A stretch of 64,000 bases of DNA from NCBI RefSeq assembly GCF_015710975.1, contig NZ_CP049783.1, positions 5,117,001-5,181,000 on the forward strand, given 5' to 3'. A program made the translations under genes and the position numbers. Positions within the stretch are counted from its first letter, which is position 1, and each line of letters starts with the position of its first letter. Positions 27,138-35,958 of the stretch are shown piece by piece. The notes beneath the pieces are model-generated. The model had not been told where the DNA came from. It saw only the letters and a list, made by a program, of their open reading frames with translations, and did no database searches. This stretch comes from Paenibacillus polymyxa. Lineage in GTDB: Bacteria; Bacillota; Bacilli; Paenibacillales; Paenibacillaceae.

Positions 27138-28064
27138 ATGATTCAAATCGTACTTTCAACTCTTTTATCCGTTATCGTTCCGCTGTCCATTCCGGTGATT
27201 GCCGGATTTTTACTCGGCAAATTCATGAAGCTGGAAACAAAACCGCTCTCGACTTTGTACTTATATTTTTTAAGTCCTGCCATGATTCTGGACACACTGC
27301 TCAAAGCGCAGCTTTCCTGGCATGATGTGACACAGACAGCCACTTTTTCATTACTCAACCTGCTGCTATTGTGGGGAATTGCACAATTAGCAGGAAAAAT
27401 CTTTAGGCTGAGCGCCCCGGAAACGGCTGGGCTCACCTTAATCTCCACACTGACCAATAGTGCAAATTATGGGTTGCCGCTCATTTTACTTGCCTTTGGG
27501 CAGCTTGGTCTGGATAAAGCCTCTGTATATGTTGTCATCCAAATGATTATGGTCAATACTATAGGCGTTTATTTTGCAGCCCGCTCTGAATTTTCTGTTC
27601 AAAGTGCCGTGAAGTCGGTATTTTCTCTCCCTGCAATTTATGCGGCTCTTCTCGCACTGGGACTTCGAGCACTGGATTGGCATCTGCCCTCCGGCATTCA
27701 ATCGAGCGTCTCAATGATTGCAGCTGCTTATTCTCCGGTTGTGCTGGCGATTCTGGGTACCCAAATGGCTTATGTGAAAATACTCAAGCTGGAGCCATCT
27801 ATTAAAAAAGCCAGCTACGCAGGACTAACAATCCGACTTCTGCTTTCCCCGCTCGCGGCTTGTCTTGCCATGCTGATACTGGGAATTTCAGGTCTTTTGT
27901 TCTCCGTTCTCTTCATTCTGGCCTCGATGCCAGTGGCTGTGAATGCAGTCATTTTAGCGGAAAAGTTCAACGCATCGCCAAAACTGGTCTCCACCTGCAT
28001 CCTATGGAGCACGCTTGCCTCATTCCTGGTTCTGCCCATTCTGATTATGCTGGTAGCAGGTTAG
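27138..28064 (+). CDS. AEC-family transporter
   Basis: A 308-residue integral membrane protein with ten hydrophobic segments, of the auxin-efflux-carrier family (PF03547). Marks are PLSIPVIAGFLLGKFMKLE at the N-terminus, the LTNSANYGLPLILLAFG segment near residue 105 and ILASMPVAVNAVILAEKF near 265. Bacterial members carry small carboxylates such as malate; the substrate is unknown here. The ATG at 27138 places the first membrane helix at the N-terminus and has GGGTGG five nt upstream. Converges on the ABC ATPase gene. Confidence 0.87.
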   Translation: MIQIVLSTLLSVIVPLSIPVIAGFLLGKFMKLETKPLSTLYLYFLSPAMILDTLLKAQLSWHDVTQTATFSLLNLLLLWGIAQLAGKIFRLSAPETAGLTLISTLTNSANYGLPLILLAFGQLGLDKASVYVVIQMIMVNTIGVYFAARSEFSVQSAVKSVFSLPAIYAALLALGLRALDWHLPSGIQSSVSMIAAAYSPVVLAILGTQMAYVKILKLEPSIKKASYAGLTIRLLLSPLAACLAMLILGISGLLFSVLFILASMPVAVNAVILAEKFNASPKLVSTCILWSTLASFLVLPILIMLVAG

Positions 28065-28080
28065 ACGGACAAAAGGCTCT

Positions 28081-28860
28081 CTACACCATAGAGAGCCATG
28101 CACGATCCTGTCTCCAGTCTACTTGCACAGACGTTTCAAAAAAAGCACTGAGCGTTTCACTGCTCAGGATATCAGTCGTTTTACCTTTGGCAAACACCGT
28201 GCCCCGGCGAATCAGAATCGTATGTGTGTACATCGGTAAAATTTCTTCAATATGGTGTGTAACATACAATAAATTGGGAGTACCCGGCGTCTCGGACAGC
28301 TGACGAACGCTATCCAATAATGCTTCTCTAGAGAAAAAATCCAACCCGTTGCACGCCTCGTCCAAAATCAACAGCTTGGGCGAGGCCATTAACGCGCGAG
28401 CAATAAGCACTTTTTGCTTTTCTCCCTGTGAGCATCCCTGATACAACCGATCGACGAGATGAGCACAGCCCAGTTGGCTCATAAGCTGAACGGCCTGTTC
28501 ATAATCTGTATCCGTCGTCTGGTCATACAGTCCGATGGAGGCAAATTTACCGCTGATGACGACATCCTGTGTACGCTGGCTTCCATTAATCCTTTCTTGT
28601 AAAGAGGAACTGACCCAACCAATAGATTTGCGCAATTCCCTCAGATCTACATCCCCAAAAGTATGACCCAATACACTGACACTACCTGTGGTTGGCCATA
28701 TGTAGCCATTAATCATATTGAGCATCGTTGTTTTGCCTGATCCATTCAAGCCGAGTACAGCCCAATGCTCTCCCTCAGATACCTGCCAATTGATTTGATC
28801 CAGTATGGTACGGTTATCTCTCTTCCAGCTTACATTGTTAAGCTCAATGACAGAATTCAT
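28081..28860 (-). CDS. ABC transporter ATP-binding protein, YlmA-like
   Basis: A 259-residue ABC ATPase. Walker A is LGLNGSGKTTML (near residue 39), the Q-loop region VSSSLQERI, the signature a degenerate YQGCSQGEKQKVLIARAL, Walker B LLILDEACNGLDFFS, and the switch His is in VTHHIEEILP. It closely follows B. subtilis YlmA. No permease gene is adjacent, so it either serves a permease elsewhere or acts as a soluble ATPase. The signature motif, CSQGE instead of LSGGQ, is typical of this subgroup. Confidence 0.87.
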   Translation of the reverse strand: MNSVIELNNVSWKRDNRTILDQINWQVSEGEHWAVLGLNGSGKTTMLNMINGYIWPTTGSVSVLGHTFGDVDLRELRKSIGWVSSSLQERINGSQRTQDVVISGKFASIGLYDQTTDTDYEQAVQLMSQLGCAHLVDRLYQGCSQGEKQKVLIARALMASPKLLILDEACNGLDFFSREALLDSVRQLSETPGTPNLLYVTHHIEEILPMYTHTILIRRGTVFAKGKTTDILSSETLSAFFETSVQVDWRQDRAWLSMV

Positions 28861-29037
28861 GGCTGTACATCCCTTCTATACATCGTATCATCAGATGTTT
28901 ATAGGCGTAATAATATATCACGTTTACTGCGTTAATCTTCACTTTCGTATAAGAATAGCACAGGGTTGCAGGTTGTTCAATTTTAAATTCACTATATTGC
29001 TTTCTACAAAACAATAGAAATAGAATCAAGTTCAATA

Positions 29038-29078
29038 GCCCGCTTAGGCTAACTTGGAATAAGGTAGTCTAAGCGGGC
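29038..29078. terminator. Hairpin downstream of the second bicupin gene
   Basis: GCCCGCTTAG (29038-29047) pairs perfectly with CTAAGCGGGC (29069-29078). T-rich sequence follows on the + side but not on the minus side. It lies just past the heptamer array and may stabilise or end the bicupin transcript. Confidence 0.55.
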
Positions 29079-29090
29079 ATTTTAGTTGTT

Positions 29091-29162
29091 TTAAGATTTA
29101 AGATTTAAGATTTAAGATTTAAGATTTAAGATTTAAGATTTAAGATTTAAGATTTAAGATTT
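29091..29162. repeat. Heptamer minisatellite, ten copies of TTAAGAT
   Basis: Ten perfect, uninterrupted head-to-tail copies of TTAAGAT run from 29091 to 29160, followed by TT. The array starts 12 bp beyond a stable hairpin and runs into the 3' end of the second bicupin gene. The stop codon (29154-29156) and the last two codons of that gene are inside the last copy. Copy number is likely to vary between strains. Confidence 0.97.
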
Positions 29163-30179
29163 CGGAGCGATGAAGACCGATTTATGAGGTAGTTTATGCG
29201 CTATTTCTCGAGGAAGGCTCAGATTCGTTGCCAATACATCAACAGGGTTGCCAGCCATCCACTCACTCAAATCAATGGCCTCGTAATGACCACTGTTAAA
29301 ACCAATCAAAATACGGCATACGTCCGATCCGGTATTTTTAATATAATGCCCGGCTCCCATAGGTACATACCCTACATCTCCGGCCTCAAACTGCTCTGTC
29401 ACTGCATTCCCTTCTGCCAGAAATACAGTCATTTCTGCTTTGCCGTCCAAATAGTACTGCCATTCATCCGCATTGGGATGCCAGTGCATTTCTCGCAATC
29501 CGCCCGGCTCCAGTTCAATTACAGATCCGGCCATCGTCGAAGAAATAGGAAAATCTTCTACTGTAACGGTGCGCTGAGTCCCTCCACCCGGTGCCAATCT
29601 GGGCTGTTTGGCCATTAAAGGATAGCGGTGTTTAGTAATCAGATCAGAAGAAATGCGCGGATATGCATCATGAGATGCGATAGATGGGACAGGCCCTTTT
29701 GCAAAATAAGCTTCCTTCTTTGGCAAAAGAGCGAGCTCGTCGGCTGCAAATCCGAGATTCTGCATGACAACATCTGCGGGAGTCTGAGCGATAAAATCAG
29801 TAATGCTGAACGTATGGTCCTCCGAAAAATCACCATTATCGAAAATCAGGATAAAATGACACTCTCCAGGACCAAGACCTTGAATGGAGTGACCATAACC
29901 ACGCGGGAAATACCATACATCACCGGGGTTAAAAATATCGACATAGGAAGTACCGTCTGGATGGATAACAGTTGTCCGACAGGAACCGCTAATCACATAG
30001 GCCCATTCAGCTGCATTGGCATGCCAGTGAAGCTCGCGCATTCCACCCGGCTCCAGACGCATCGAAACCCCTGCTATTCCTTCTGATACAGGGAAATCAT
30101 GGACTGAAGCCCCACGTGTGATACCCCCTGGCCCGGTTCTGGGTTCCTTTTTCTCCAAAGCATACTTAAATGATTTCAT
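29154..30179 (-). CDS. Bicupin oxalate-decarboxylase-family protein (short form)
   Basis: A 341-residue two-cupin protein homologous to the oxalate decarboxylase at 15509-16702 but without its N-terminal extension of some 50 residues. Mn ligands are in ELHWHANAAEW and YGHSIQG (cupin 1) and in EMHWHPNADEW and AGHYIKNTG (cupin 2). The lid loop reads SEDHT (IFDNGDFSEDHTFSITDF), which keeps the Glu that is essential in OxdC. It may be a decarboxylase or a relative with another small-acid substrate. AAGGAGGA precedes the ATG. The 3' end lies in a heptamer array. Confidence 0.85.
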   Translation of the reverse strand: MKSFKYALEKKEPRTGPGGITRGASVHDFPVSEGIAGVSMRLEPGGMRELHWHANAAEWAYVISGSCRTTVIHPDGTSYVDIFNPGDVWYFPRGYGHSIQGLGPGECHFILIFDNGDFSEDHTFSITDFIAQTPADVVMQNLGFAADELALLPKKEAYFAKGPVPSIASHDAYPRISSDLITKHRYPLMAKQPRLAPGGGTQRTVTVEDFPISSTMAGSVIELEPGGLREMHWHPNADEWQYYLDGKAEMTVFLAEGNAVTEQFEAGDVGYVPMGAGHYIKNTGSDVCRILIGFNSGHYEAIDLSEWMAGNPVDVLATNLSLPREIAHKLPHKSVFIAPKS

Positions 30180-30349
30180 CGCGATTCCTCCTTAAAATCA
30201 TTCTTCCCATATGTCTTTATTCACTTATTGATGCTGTGCAGGTCTATTATATACTTTTAATGTTAAAGAGATCAAATTTGTCCATTTTTTTCATCAAACT
30301 ATGTCCGAATCGCCCCCTCGCGGTTAGGATTAGGGTAAATAGGCAAGAG

Positions 30350-30383
30350 AAAAAGGATGAATCATAAACAATTCATCCTTTTT
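30350..30383 (-). terminator. Terminator of the ATP-grasp gene
   Basis: AAAAAGGATGAAT (30350-30362) pairs with ATTCATCCTTTTT (30371-30383), loop eight nt. The stop codon of the ATP-grasp gene (30373-30375) lies in the stem. The symmetric A/T tails allow bidirectional action. Confidence 0.8.
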
Positions 30384-31254
30384 TTGATTTAGTTTCTTTA
30401 ATTGATTTAGTTTCTTTATTTGTATGATCAACTTTATTTGCATGTTTATCTTTATTCTTGTCGTTATTCTTCTTATCCTTGCTTGGGACTGTAACTTTCT
30501 TTTTTTCATTAGCCAGTCGCCAATAGCTTATTACTTTTCGGTACATAGACTTATCTGTCAATTGGTTAAAAATGTATGGGTCTGGCTTCGTGTTCACCTC
30601 AATGATCCACGGGATAAAGCGATGATCCAATCCAATGTCCACACCAATTTGCCGGAAATTCGGATATGTTTTTTGTAGTTGTGTGGCAATGGTAATCCCC
30701 AGTTCATTGAGCTTCTTAACCAGCTCAGCCTGCTTACTTTGCGATAAATGGGATTTCAGTAGCTGTTCCAAGGCCATCGGCTTACCACCACTATGATAAT
30801 TGGTCACGATTTTACGGGGATGACCCAAGCGTCCAATAATTCCGGTAGATTCCCATGTCCCTTTTGCATTACGCTGCACCATGACCCGGATATCAAAATA
30901 ACGATTTTGATGGCGCAGTAAATGAATTCCCTTTTGAATGAGATAACTTTTTTTACCCATGTGTTTCGATAGGCTGGTAATCAGTGCATCTAACTGTTTG
31001 AATTCCAGACGTTTTTCCTCATATTGGTAGGCGAAGCGCTGACCTGCCTCCTGTTCGATTTTCATCACACCTTTGCCAAAGGTACCTCGATCAGGCTTTA
31101 CATAGACCATCCCATACTTCTCCAACATTGATTTCACAGTTATTTTGCTGTATTTACGGGTTTCAGGTACAAAAGGCTTGATACTGCCATGCTGGAGCAA
31201 CAATTGGGTTTTATGCCATTTGCTACGCAACGCCTGCGCTTGTGAAGAATTCAC
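30373..31254 (-). CDS. YheC/YheD-like ATP-grasp protein, probable spore-coat-associated
   Basis: 293 residues. The ATP-grasp domain is marked by VYVKPDRGTFGKGVMKIEQE (residues about 50-69), YLIQKGIHLLRHQNRYFDIR and a metal-binding WIIEVNTKPDPYIFN (near 220). It resembles the endospore-coat-associated proteins YheC/YheD of Bacillus. The last 45 residues are an extremely Lys/Asn/Asp/Thr-rich tail with two KETKS-type repeats, probably disordered. A sporulation-type -10 box (CATACGATA, minus strand 31319-31311) lies 57 bp upstream. It is divergent from the glycan genes that follow. Confidence 0.8.
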   Translation of the reverse strand: MNSSQAQALRSKWHKTQLLLQHGSIKPFVPETRKYSKITVKSMLEKYGMVYVKPDRGTFGKGVMKIEQEAGQRFAYQYEEKRLEFKQLDALITSLSKHMGKKSYLIQKGIHLLRHQNRYFDIRVMVQRNAKGTWESTGIIGRLGHPRKIVTNYHSGGKPMALEQLLKSHLSQSKQAELVKKLNELGITIATQLQKTYPNFRQIGVDIGLDHRFIPWIIEVNTKPDPYIFNQLTDKSMYRKVISYWRLANEKKKVTVPSKDKKNNDKNKDKHANKVDHTNKETKSIKETKSKKG

Positions 31255-31310
31255 TTGCCCCTCTCCTCTCTACTCTCAGGGTAGAACGCTCCTGTTAAAA
31301 AAGATCAATC

Positions 31311-31319
31311 TATCGTATG
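31311..31319 (-). promoter_or_regulatory. Sporulation-type -10 element (sigma-E/K-like)
   Basis: CATACGATA on the minus strand fits the CATANNNTA pattern used by mother-cell sigma factors and sits 57 bp before the ATP-grasp gene. I see no clear -35 element, so this is weak by itself. It gains support from the mirror-image box at 31407-31415. Confidence 0.4.
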
Positions 31320-31406
31320 CGCCAAAACCCCATTCGAAGCTCCATTCGCCCTCTTCTACACAGAATTAGACAGTTGGCCTTGCCCGGTCGAAAGCGCCTG
31401 TCCAGG

Positions 31407-31415
31407 CATACAATA
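31407..31415 (+). promoter_or_regulatory. Sporulation-type -10 element (sigma-E-like)
   Basis: CATACAATA contains the sigma-E -10 consensus CATACAAT and lies 49 bp before the DUF6492-like gene. No convincing -35 element is visible. It pairs with the divergent box at 31311-31319. Confidence 0.4.
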
Positions 31416-31463
31416 ATATGAGATACCGGTAGCGTATATTTACACGTATAGGGAGTGAATAAC

Positions 31464-32300
31464 ATGTCTGCGCAATCCGATGGGCTACAGAAGGGTTCCC
31501 TCTCAATCGATGTTCTAATCCCCGCAATTGAAAAAGATCTGGCTACACTACCACTAGTAATTGACAGTCTGCGCCGTCACGTGCAGCACCGAATTGCAAC
31601 CATCTATATCGTTTCACCGCAAAGCACCAAACTTCGCCGTCTATGTGCAAACAAAAAGTGTACATTTATAGACGAAAAAACGGTGTTGCCCATCACTAAA
31701 AAGCATATTCATTACGGAACAACGCGCTGGGATCGCTCAGGCTGGCTGTATCAGCAATTGCTCAAAATGAATGGCGACAAAATCAGTAAATCGTCTTTTT
31801 TTCTCGTCATAGATGCGGACACCATTTTGATTCGTCCACATACGTTCCGTAAAGACGGAAAAACAATTTTTTACTATCGCAGCTGGAGTCAACCTGAGTA
31901 TTTTCAAACTTACCGTAAGCTGATGGGTGCTAAAGCTCCCTCACCAAAGTCCTTTGTCACTCACTATATGCTTTTTGAAAAAACACGGCTCGCCCAGCTC
32001 AAGCAAGTTATTGAGGCCAAGCATGGGAAACCTTGGTACAACGCCATTATTCAAAGTATAGACCGGACAAAACAGTTTGGATTTTCCGAATATGAAACGT
32101 ATGCCAACTATCTATACAGCAATCAGCCCTCTCGGATGATTTTGCGCAAGTCATTAAATAAAGCGCTTCATAGTCGTGCTTCTTCGCTGTCACAAAAACA
32201 ATTGGATATCTATGCCCAAAGCTACCGCTCCTTATCTTTTCATCAACGCAAAATGTACCAGCTAGCTCCACAAACAAGGATTCAATCTTCATTGAAATAG
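31464..32300 (+). CDS. DUF6492-like glycosyltransferase
   Basis: A 278-residue cytoplasmic protein. DVLIPAIEKDLATLPLVIDSL at the N-terminus followed by IYIVSP resembles the start of a GT-A fold. FFLVIDADTILIRPHTF (near residue 110) contains the DxD-type metal site, and the invariant tail region LYSNQPSR is also typical of DUF6492. The family is found in spore-surface or capsule glycan clusters; donor and acceptor are unknown. The ATG at 31464 has GGGAG eight nt upstream. It is followed 69 bp later by the ManC-like gene, probably in one operon. Confidence 0.75.
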   Translation: MSAQSDGLQKGSLSIDVLIPAIEKDLATLPLVIDSLRRHVQHRIATIYIVSPQSTKLRRLCANKKCTFIDEKTVLPITKKHIHYGTTRWDRSGWLYQQLLKMNGDKISKSSFFLVIDADTILIRPHTFRKDGKTIFYYRSWSQPEYFQTYRKLMGAKAPSPKSFVTHYMLFEKTRLAQLKQVIEAKHGKPWYNAIIQSIDRTKQFGFSEYETYANYLYSNQPSRMILRKSLNKALHSRASSLSQKQLDIYAQSYRSLSFHQRKMYQLAPQTRIQSSLK

Positions 32301-32369
32301 TTTCTAAAATAGAAAATCCCGCAATTGTTGATGCAATCTAATGGATTTGCATTGAAGGAGGAAACGTCT

Positions 32370-33728
32370 GTGCGCATCGTATTGTTATGCGGTGGTGCCG
32401 GAAAACGGCTGTGGCCATTATCCAATGATATTCGGTCAAAGCTGTTTCTCCGGTTGTTGCCCGCTCCTGACGGGCAGCAGGAATCTATGCTCGGCCGGGT
32501 GTATCGTCAGCTTATCTTAGCCGGACTAGATTCCTCTGCCCTGCTTCTGGCTCATCGGAGTCAGGTAAATCTAGCCTTTCGCCATACAGAAGGTCGTCTG
32601 CCTGTTCTTGGCGAGCCGGCTAAACGGGGAACCTTCACAGCTGCTGCACTCGCTGCTGCTTATTTTCACACAAGAGGCATGGGGCTGGATGAAGTTCTCT
32701 GTATTGCTCCAGCAGATATGTTTGCAGGCGATGACTTCTTCCACAGCATAGCAGCGCTATCCGGTCTATTGCTCGAGAGCGGAGCCGATCTAGCTATGCT
32801 TGGGACAAGGCCTACCCATGCCTCAGACCAATATGGCTATGTCGTTCCGGGTCTGCAAATGAGGCAGGAAGGGAAATCGGCTTATGCACAAGTTGCTCGC
32901 TTCACTGAAAAGCCGGATCTCTCTGGGGCGCAGCAGCTTATTAACCAAGGCGCACTGTGGAACTGCGGTATTTATGCTTTTACGTTACGATATATGCTGT
33001 CCTGTATGGAGCAAAGTCAATTGCCGCTGAACGATAAAGAACTGTGCGCAATGTATGATAGCCTCCCGGTTCGCAGTTTCGATGAGGAGATTGCGGAGCG
33101 TACTGAACGGGCCGTTGTCCTGCCTTACGAGGGCGAATGGCACGACATCGGCAACTGGCAGACCTTAACAGAGCAGCTAGGAAGCCGAGTGATCGGGCGT
33201 GGACAAATCAGTGGTCAAACTCACGGCACACACATCGTCAATGAGCTGCCCTATCCACTTCATGTCATTGGTGTGGAGGATATTATTGCTGCTGCAAGCC
33301 TTGACGGTATTCTCATTGCATCCAAAAGCCATGCCCACGCGATCAAGGAACAGTTAGGCAAACTCCAACTTCACCCCATGCATGGTGAAACCTCTTGGGG
33401 CAGTTACCGGGTGCTGGACGAATTTGAGCACCGAAGCCCAAATGACATATTAGCTATACGACTGACGGTGTTGCCGGATCATCGCTTGAATGGGCGTATT
33501 CACGGCAGCGGACTTAAAGTATGGACGATCGTATCCGGTCGGGGAGAGGTTATGCTGAACGGAGAACGCTTTGCTGCGGCAAGCGGCTCTGTATTTAGCA
33601 TTCCGGTCGATACGTATCACACGATCCGCGCCGATCTGGATTCAAAACTGGAACTAATCGAGGTTCGCCTAGGTAACAGTTTGGTGAGCGCCTTCTATAA
33701 ATCCGATTCCTGCAACACGGAGTTATAA
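32370..33728 (+). CDS. Mannose-1-phosphate guanylyltransferase, ManC type with cupin domain
   Basis: Makes GDP-mannose from mannose-1-P and GTP for glycan synthesis. 452 residues: a nucleotidyltransferase domain (about 1-280) beginning VRIVLLCGGAGKRLWPLSND and containing FTEKPDL and GALWNCGIYAF, then a C-terminal type II phosphomannose-isomerase cupin (SWGSYRVLDEFE onward). The nucleotide loop is GGAGKRLWPLS, and the following consensus PKQF is SKLF here. The GTG at 32370 has AAGGAGG eight nt upstream. The cupin lacks some usual His ligands, so isomerase activity is doubtful. Confidence 0.85.
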   Translation: MRIVLLCGGAGKRLWPLSNDIRSKLFLRLLPAPDGQQESMLGRVYRQLILAGLDSSALLLAHRSQVNLAFRHTEGRLPVLGEPAKRGTFTAAALAAAYFHTRGMGLDEVLCIAPADMFAGDDFFHSIAALSGLLLESGADLAMLGTRPTHASDQYGYVVPGLQMRQEGKSAYAQVARFTEKPDLSGAQQLINQGALWNCGIYAFTLRYMLSCMEQSQLPLNDKELCAMYDSLPVRSFDEEIAERTERAVVLPYEGEWHDIGNWQTLTEQLGSRVIGRGQISGQTHGTHIVNELPYPLHVIGVEDIIAAASLDGILIASKSHAHAIKEQLGKLQLHPMHGETSWGSYRVLDEFEHRSPNDILAIRLTVLPDHRLNGRIHGSGLKVWTIVSGRGEVMLNGERFAAASGSVFSIPVDTYHTIRADLDSKLELIEVRLGNSLVSAFYKSDSCNTEL

Positions 33729-33766
33729 CATCTAAACAGATCGATTCTGCACGAAGATCACACATC

Positions 33767-33826
33767 AAAAAAATCGCTCTTGAGCAAGGTGAGTAACATC
33801 CTTTGCTCATGAAGCGATTTTTTTTT
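33767..33826. terminator. Bidirectional terminator between convergent operons
   Basis: AAAAAAATCGCT (33767-33778) pairs with AGCGATTTTTTT (33813-33824), with an inner TGAGCAA/TTGCTCA stem. A and T tails on both sides serve the manC-like gene and the convergent AstE-like gene. Confidence 0.85.
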
Positions 33827-33839
33827 GTAATATTACATC

Positions 33840-34565
33840 TCATAAGGAAACCGTTCTAACCTTGCAAGATAAATAAACCTTGTTGGCCTTAATCATCCCG
33901 GCCTCTCTTAAAAAGTGCTGCACGATCTTCATCTGATAGTGTATGCGTTCTTTCTGGGGCAGGCTCCACCCTGTTTCCACAGTTACCGCACGTGCCCCTA
34001 AAATACGGGCTGCAGCGGTACGAGAGGAACCTGGGAGCTCATGCAACCGCATGTTGAAATGGCGGTCTTTCACCTTGATCGAGCGATTCATTCGCTTAAT
34101 AATCCGGCGCGTCGTGGGAATTATCGGGTTGCCCTTATTGGAGATCAGCGTTTGGCCAAGCACCTTGGCATCCTTTTGTGACAATCCATTCGCCTCATGC
34201 AAGTCAAGATACCATTCAGGGTGATGCTTTTGTAATAATTTGAATAGAGCAGTGGAAAGCGGTTGTGTTGCCGCCTGCTTTTTCCGGCGCGGAAAGGTTC
34301 GATTCAGATCCGGTTTTCCTCTAATCTGCTTGCGGTAAGCCTTTTGATTCACAATTGGCACTATAATAAGCTTGCCATGGCTGAATCTCAGCTTTTGCTC
34401 ATTCAAAAGCTTTACCAGTTTCTCAGCCGCACGTATACTTGCTATTTCATTACCATGTATGCCTGCAACCACCATCGCACACGGACCTTGTTGTCCCTCT
34501 ATGGCTACATAATAAGGAGTCGCCCAAGAAGAGCCCTTTCCAAGCATATATCGTTTGACCTGCAT
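33840..34565 (-). CDS. Succinylglutamate desuccinylase / aspartoacylase-family zinc hydrolase
   Basis: A 241-residue M14-fold amidohydrolase. Zinc ligands are His and Glu in VAGIHGNEIASIRAA (near residue 36) and a later His, with WYLDLHEANGLS (near 120) contributing the D-x-H and catalytic region; AVTVETGW near 205 is also typical. Such enzymes cleave N-acyl amino acids, or deacylate glycans or peptides; the substrate is unknown. The ATG at 34565 has GGAGG eight nt upstream and starts five bases after the upstream glycosyltransferase stop, so the two are co-transcribed. Confidence 0.82.
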   Translation of the reverse strand: MQVKRYMLGKGSSWATPYYVAIEGQQGPCAMVVAGIHGNEIASIRAAEKLVKLLNEQKLRFSHGKLIIVPIVNQKAYRKQIRGKPDLNRTFPRRKKQAATQPLSTALFKLLQKHHPEWYLDLHEANGLSQKDAKVLGQTLISNKGNPIIPTTRRIIKRMNRSIKVKDRHFNMRLHELPGSSRTAAARILGARAVTVETGWSLPQKERIHYQMKIVQHFLREAGMIKANKVYLSCKVRTVSL

Positions 34566-34570
34566 CCCCT

Positions 34571-35605
34571 TCACCTCCGTATAGGCTTTCGGTGTCCTCT
34601 CTTCTGTTCTCGCCGACGAATGATTTCACGGTATAGTCTCAAGTAGTTACTGGTCATCTGTTTGTTGGTAAATCTTTGGCTAACATACAATCGAAGCTGC
34701 GCGGGTGACGGGTAATTTTTTTGCTGTGCCTTTCGTGCCATTTGTCCAACTGATTTGCAAATCAACTGCGGAAAGCCTGATAGCACCTCGGGAACAGAGC
34801 CATTTTTTAGTGCCAGCACCGGTGTTCCACAAGCCATAGCCTCTACCATTACAAGTCCGAACGGTTCTTCCCACAGTGATGGAAACAACAGACACTCTGC
34901 ATGTTTCAGAAGCTTCTGTTTCCGATCACCCCCAACTGGTCCCACATAGCGTATATTCGGATTGCGCTGAATTCGTGTCTGAATCTCTCGGCGAAAAAAT
35001 ACAGGGGCTTTGATGGGACCCGCAATAAGCAGTCTTTTTCCTGTTCGCTCTGCAACCTGAATGGCCTGCAATACACCTTTATCCGGTATAATTCTGCCCA
35101 TGAACAGCAAGTAGTTGCGCTTCTCACTGCTGAACTCGTATTCATGGGTGTTGATGCCGTTATAGATATAAAATCCTTTGCCCCCGCCCATCAGCTGACG
35201 TGCTCGTTTACTGACATATACCGGGTTTTTACCGTGTCTTCTCACTGGAAGATGAACGGTACACAATGATGAGCAAGGCAGCTTCCTACGCGCTACAGCA
35301 GAACGAAAAGTATGGTCATGAATGATATGTGTGCCGGAAGGCATATGCCGAAGTACATATTGGGGGATCTGACTATGTTTCAAACCCTTGGGATAAGTAA
35401 TCAACCGCGCGCTGCTCCTGCTCCCACGGGCGGCAAAAAGAGATACATGATGCCCTCGTCTCACTAATTCCTCTGTTAATTCATGCACGACCTTTTCCGT
35501 TCCGCCCTTGATGGAGGGAACAGGCTGTGCATCGGGATAGTTGGATATGACCTGCACAATGGTTAAAGGTCGGTTTTTGAATGCTTTACTCTGCTTTGAA
35601 GCCAT
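34571..35605 (-). CDS. Glycosyltransferase family 4
   Basis: A 344-residue GT-B enzyme. The N-terminal domain has PVPSIKGGTEKVVHELTEELVRRGHHVSLFA, typical of GT4. The C-terminal domain has the sugar-nucleotide site LLFMGRIIPDKG (near residue 165) and the E-x7-E motif in PSLWEEPFGLVMVEAMACGTPVLA (near 240-260). It is likely to add a hexose in the synthesis of the same glycan served by the ManC-like enzyme and the DUF6492-like protein. First gene of a two-gene operon with the AstE-like hydrolase. Confidence 0.88.
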   Translation of the reverse strand: MASKQSKAFKNRPLTIVQVISNYPDAQPVPSIKGGTEKVVHELTEELVRRGHHVSLFAARGSRSSARLITYPKGLKHSQIPQYVLRHMPSGTHIIHDHTFRSAVARRKLPCSSLCTVHLPVRRHGKNPVYVSKRARQLMGGGKGFYIYNGINTHEYEFSSEKRNYLLFMGRIIPDKGVLQAIQVAERTGKRLLIAGPIKAPVFFRREIQTRIQRNPNIRYVGPVGGDRKQKLLKHAECLLFPSLWEEPFGLVMVEAMACGTPVLALKNGSVPEVLSGFPQLICKSVGQMARKAQQKNYPSPAQLRLYVSQRFTNKQMTSNYLRLYREIIRRREQKRGHRKPIRR

Positions 35606-35958
35606 ACGAATTCCCCTTCCTGTCCGGAAATACGGTGTGATCTTTACGATGTCAACGGGAATCTGAGCATACTCCCGTGCAGGTTATAAATTGTAGTATA
35701 TAGGTATGTATGTTTTGCATGATTGCTTGTGCCAATCGTCTGCAAGTCGCTTTTTGTCATACGAGCCTAGTCATAAGGGGGAGTTATTTAATTTGTCAAG
35801 CTAAAGTTAAGGAGGAAATTCTCATCGTTTTCTAATAAAGCAGTGCAAAACGTTGGGGTAACAGGTTTGTAACCATGAGTGGTAAATTCTGGATATTTTA
35901 TTTGTGTTATTGTCATTTCAGGACATCAACACAATACGAATAACGGAGGAAATTATAT
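35606..35958. other. 353-bp intergenic region between divergent genes
   Basis: It holds the promoters of the GT4 operon (minus) and the NlpC/P60 gene (plus). The visible structure is an inverted repeat at 35902-35934 (TTGTGTT...AACACAA, 11 of 13 arm positions paired) 24 bp before the NlpC/P60 start, which may be an operator. An AAGGAGG at 35809-35815 has no ATG/GTG/TTG at the right distance. I looked for a c-di-AMP (ydaO) riboswitch, common before wall hydrolases, and did not see its conserved blocks. Confidence 0.5.

Noticed and set aside
29091..29162. CRISPR-like repeat array
   Set aside because: The repeats are 7 bp, contiguous and without spacers; it is a minisatellite.
35700..35958. A possible c-di-AMP (ydaO/yuaA) riboswitch before the NlpC/P60 gene
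   Set aside because: Such genes often carry one, but I could not find the conserved blocks in the right order; only a short inverted repeat is visible.
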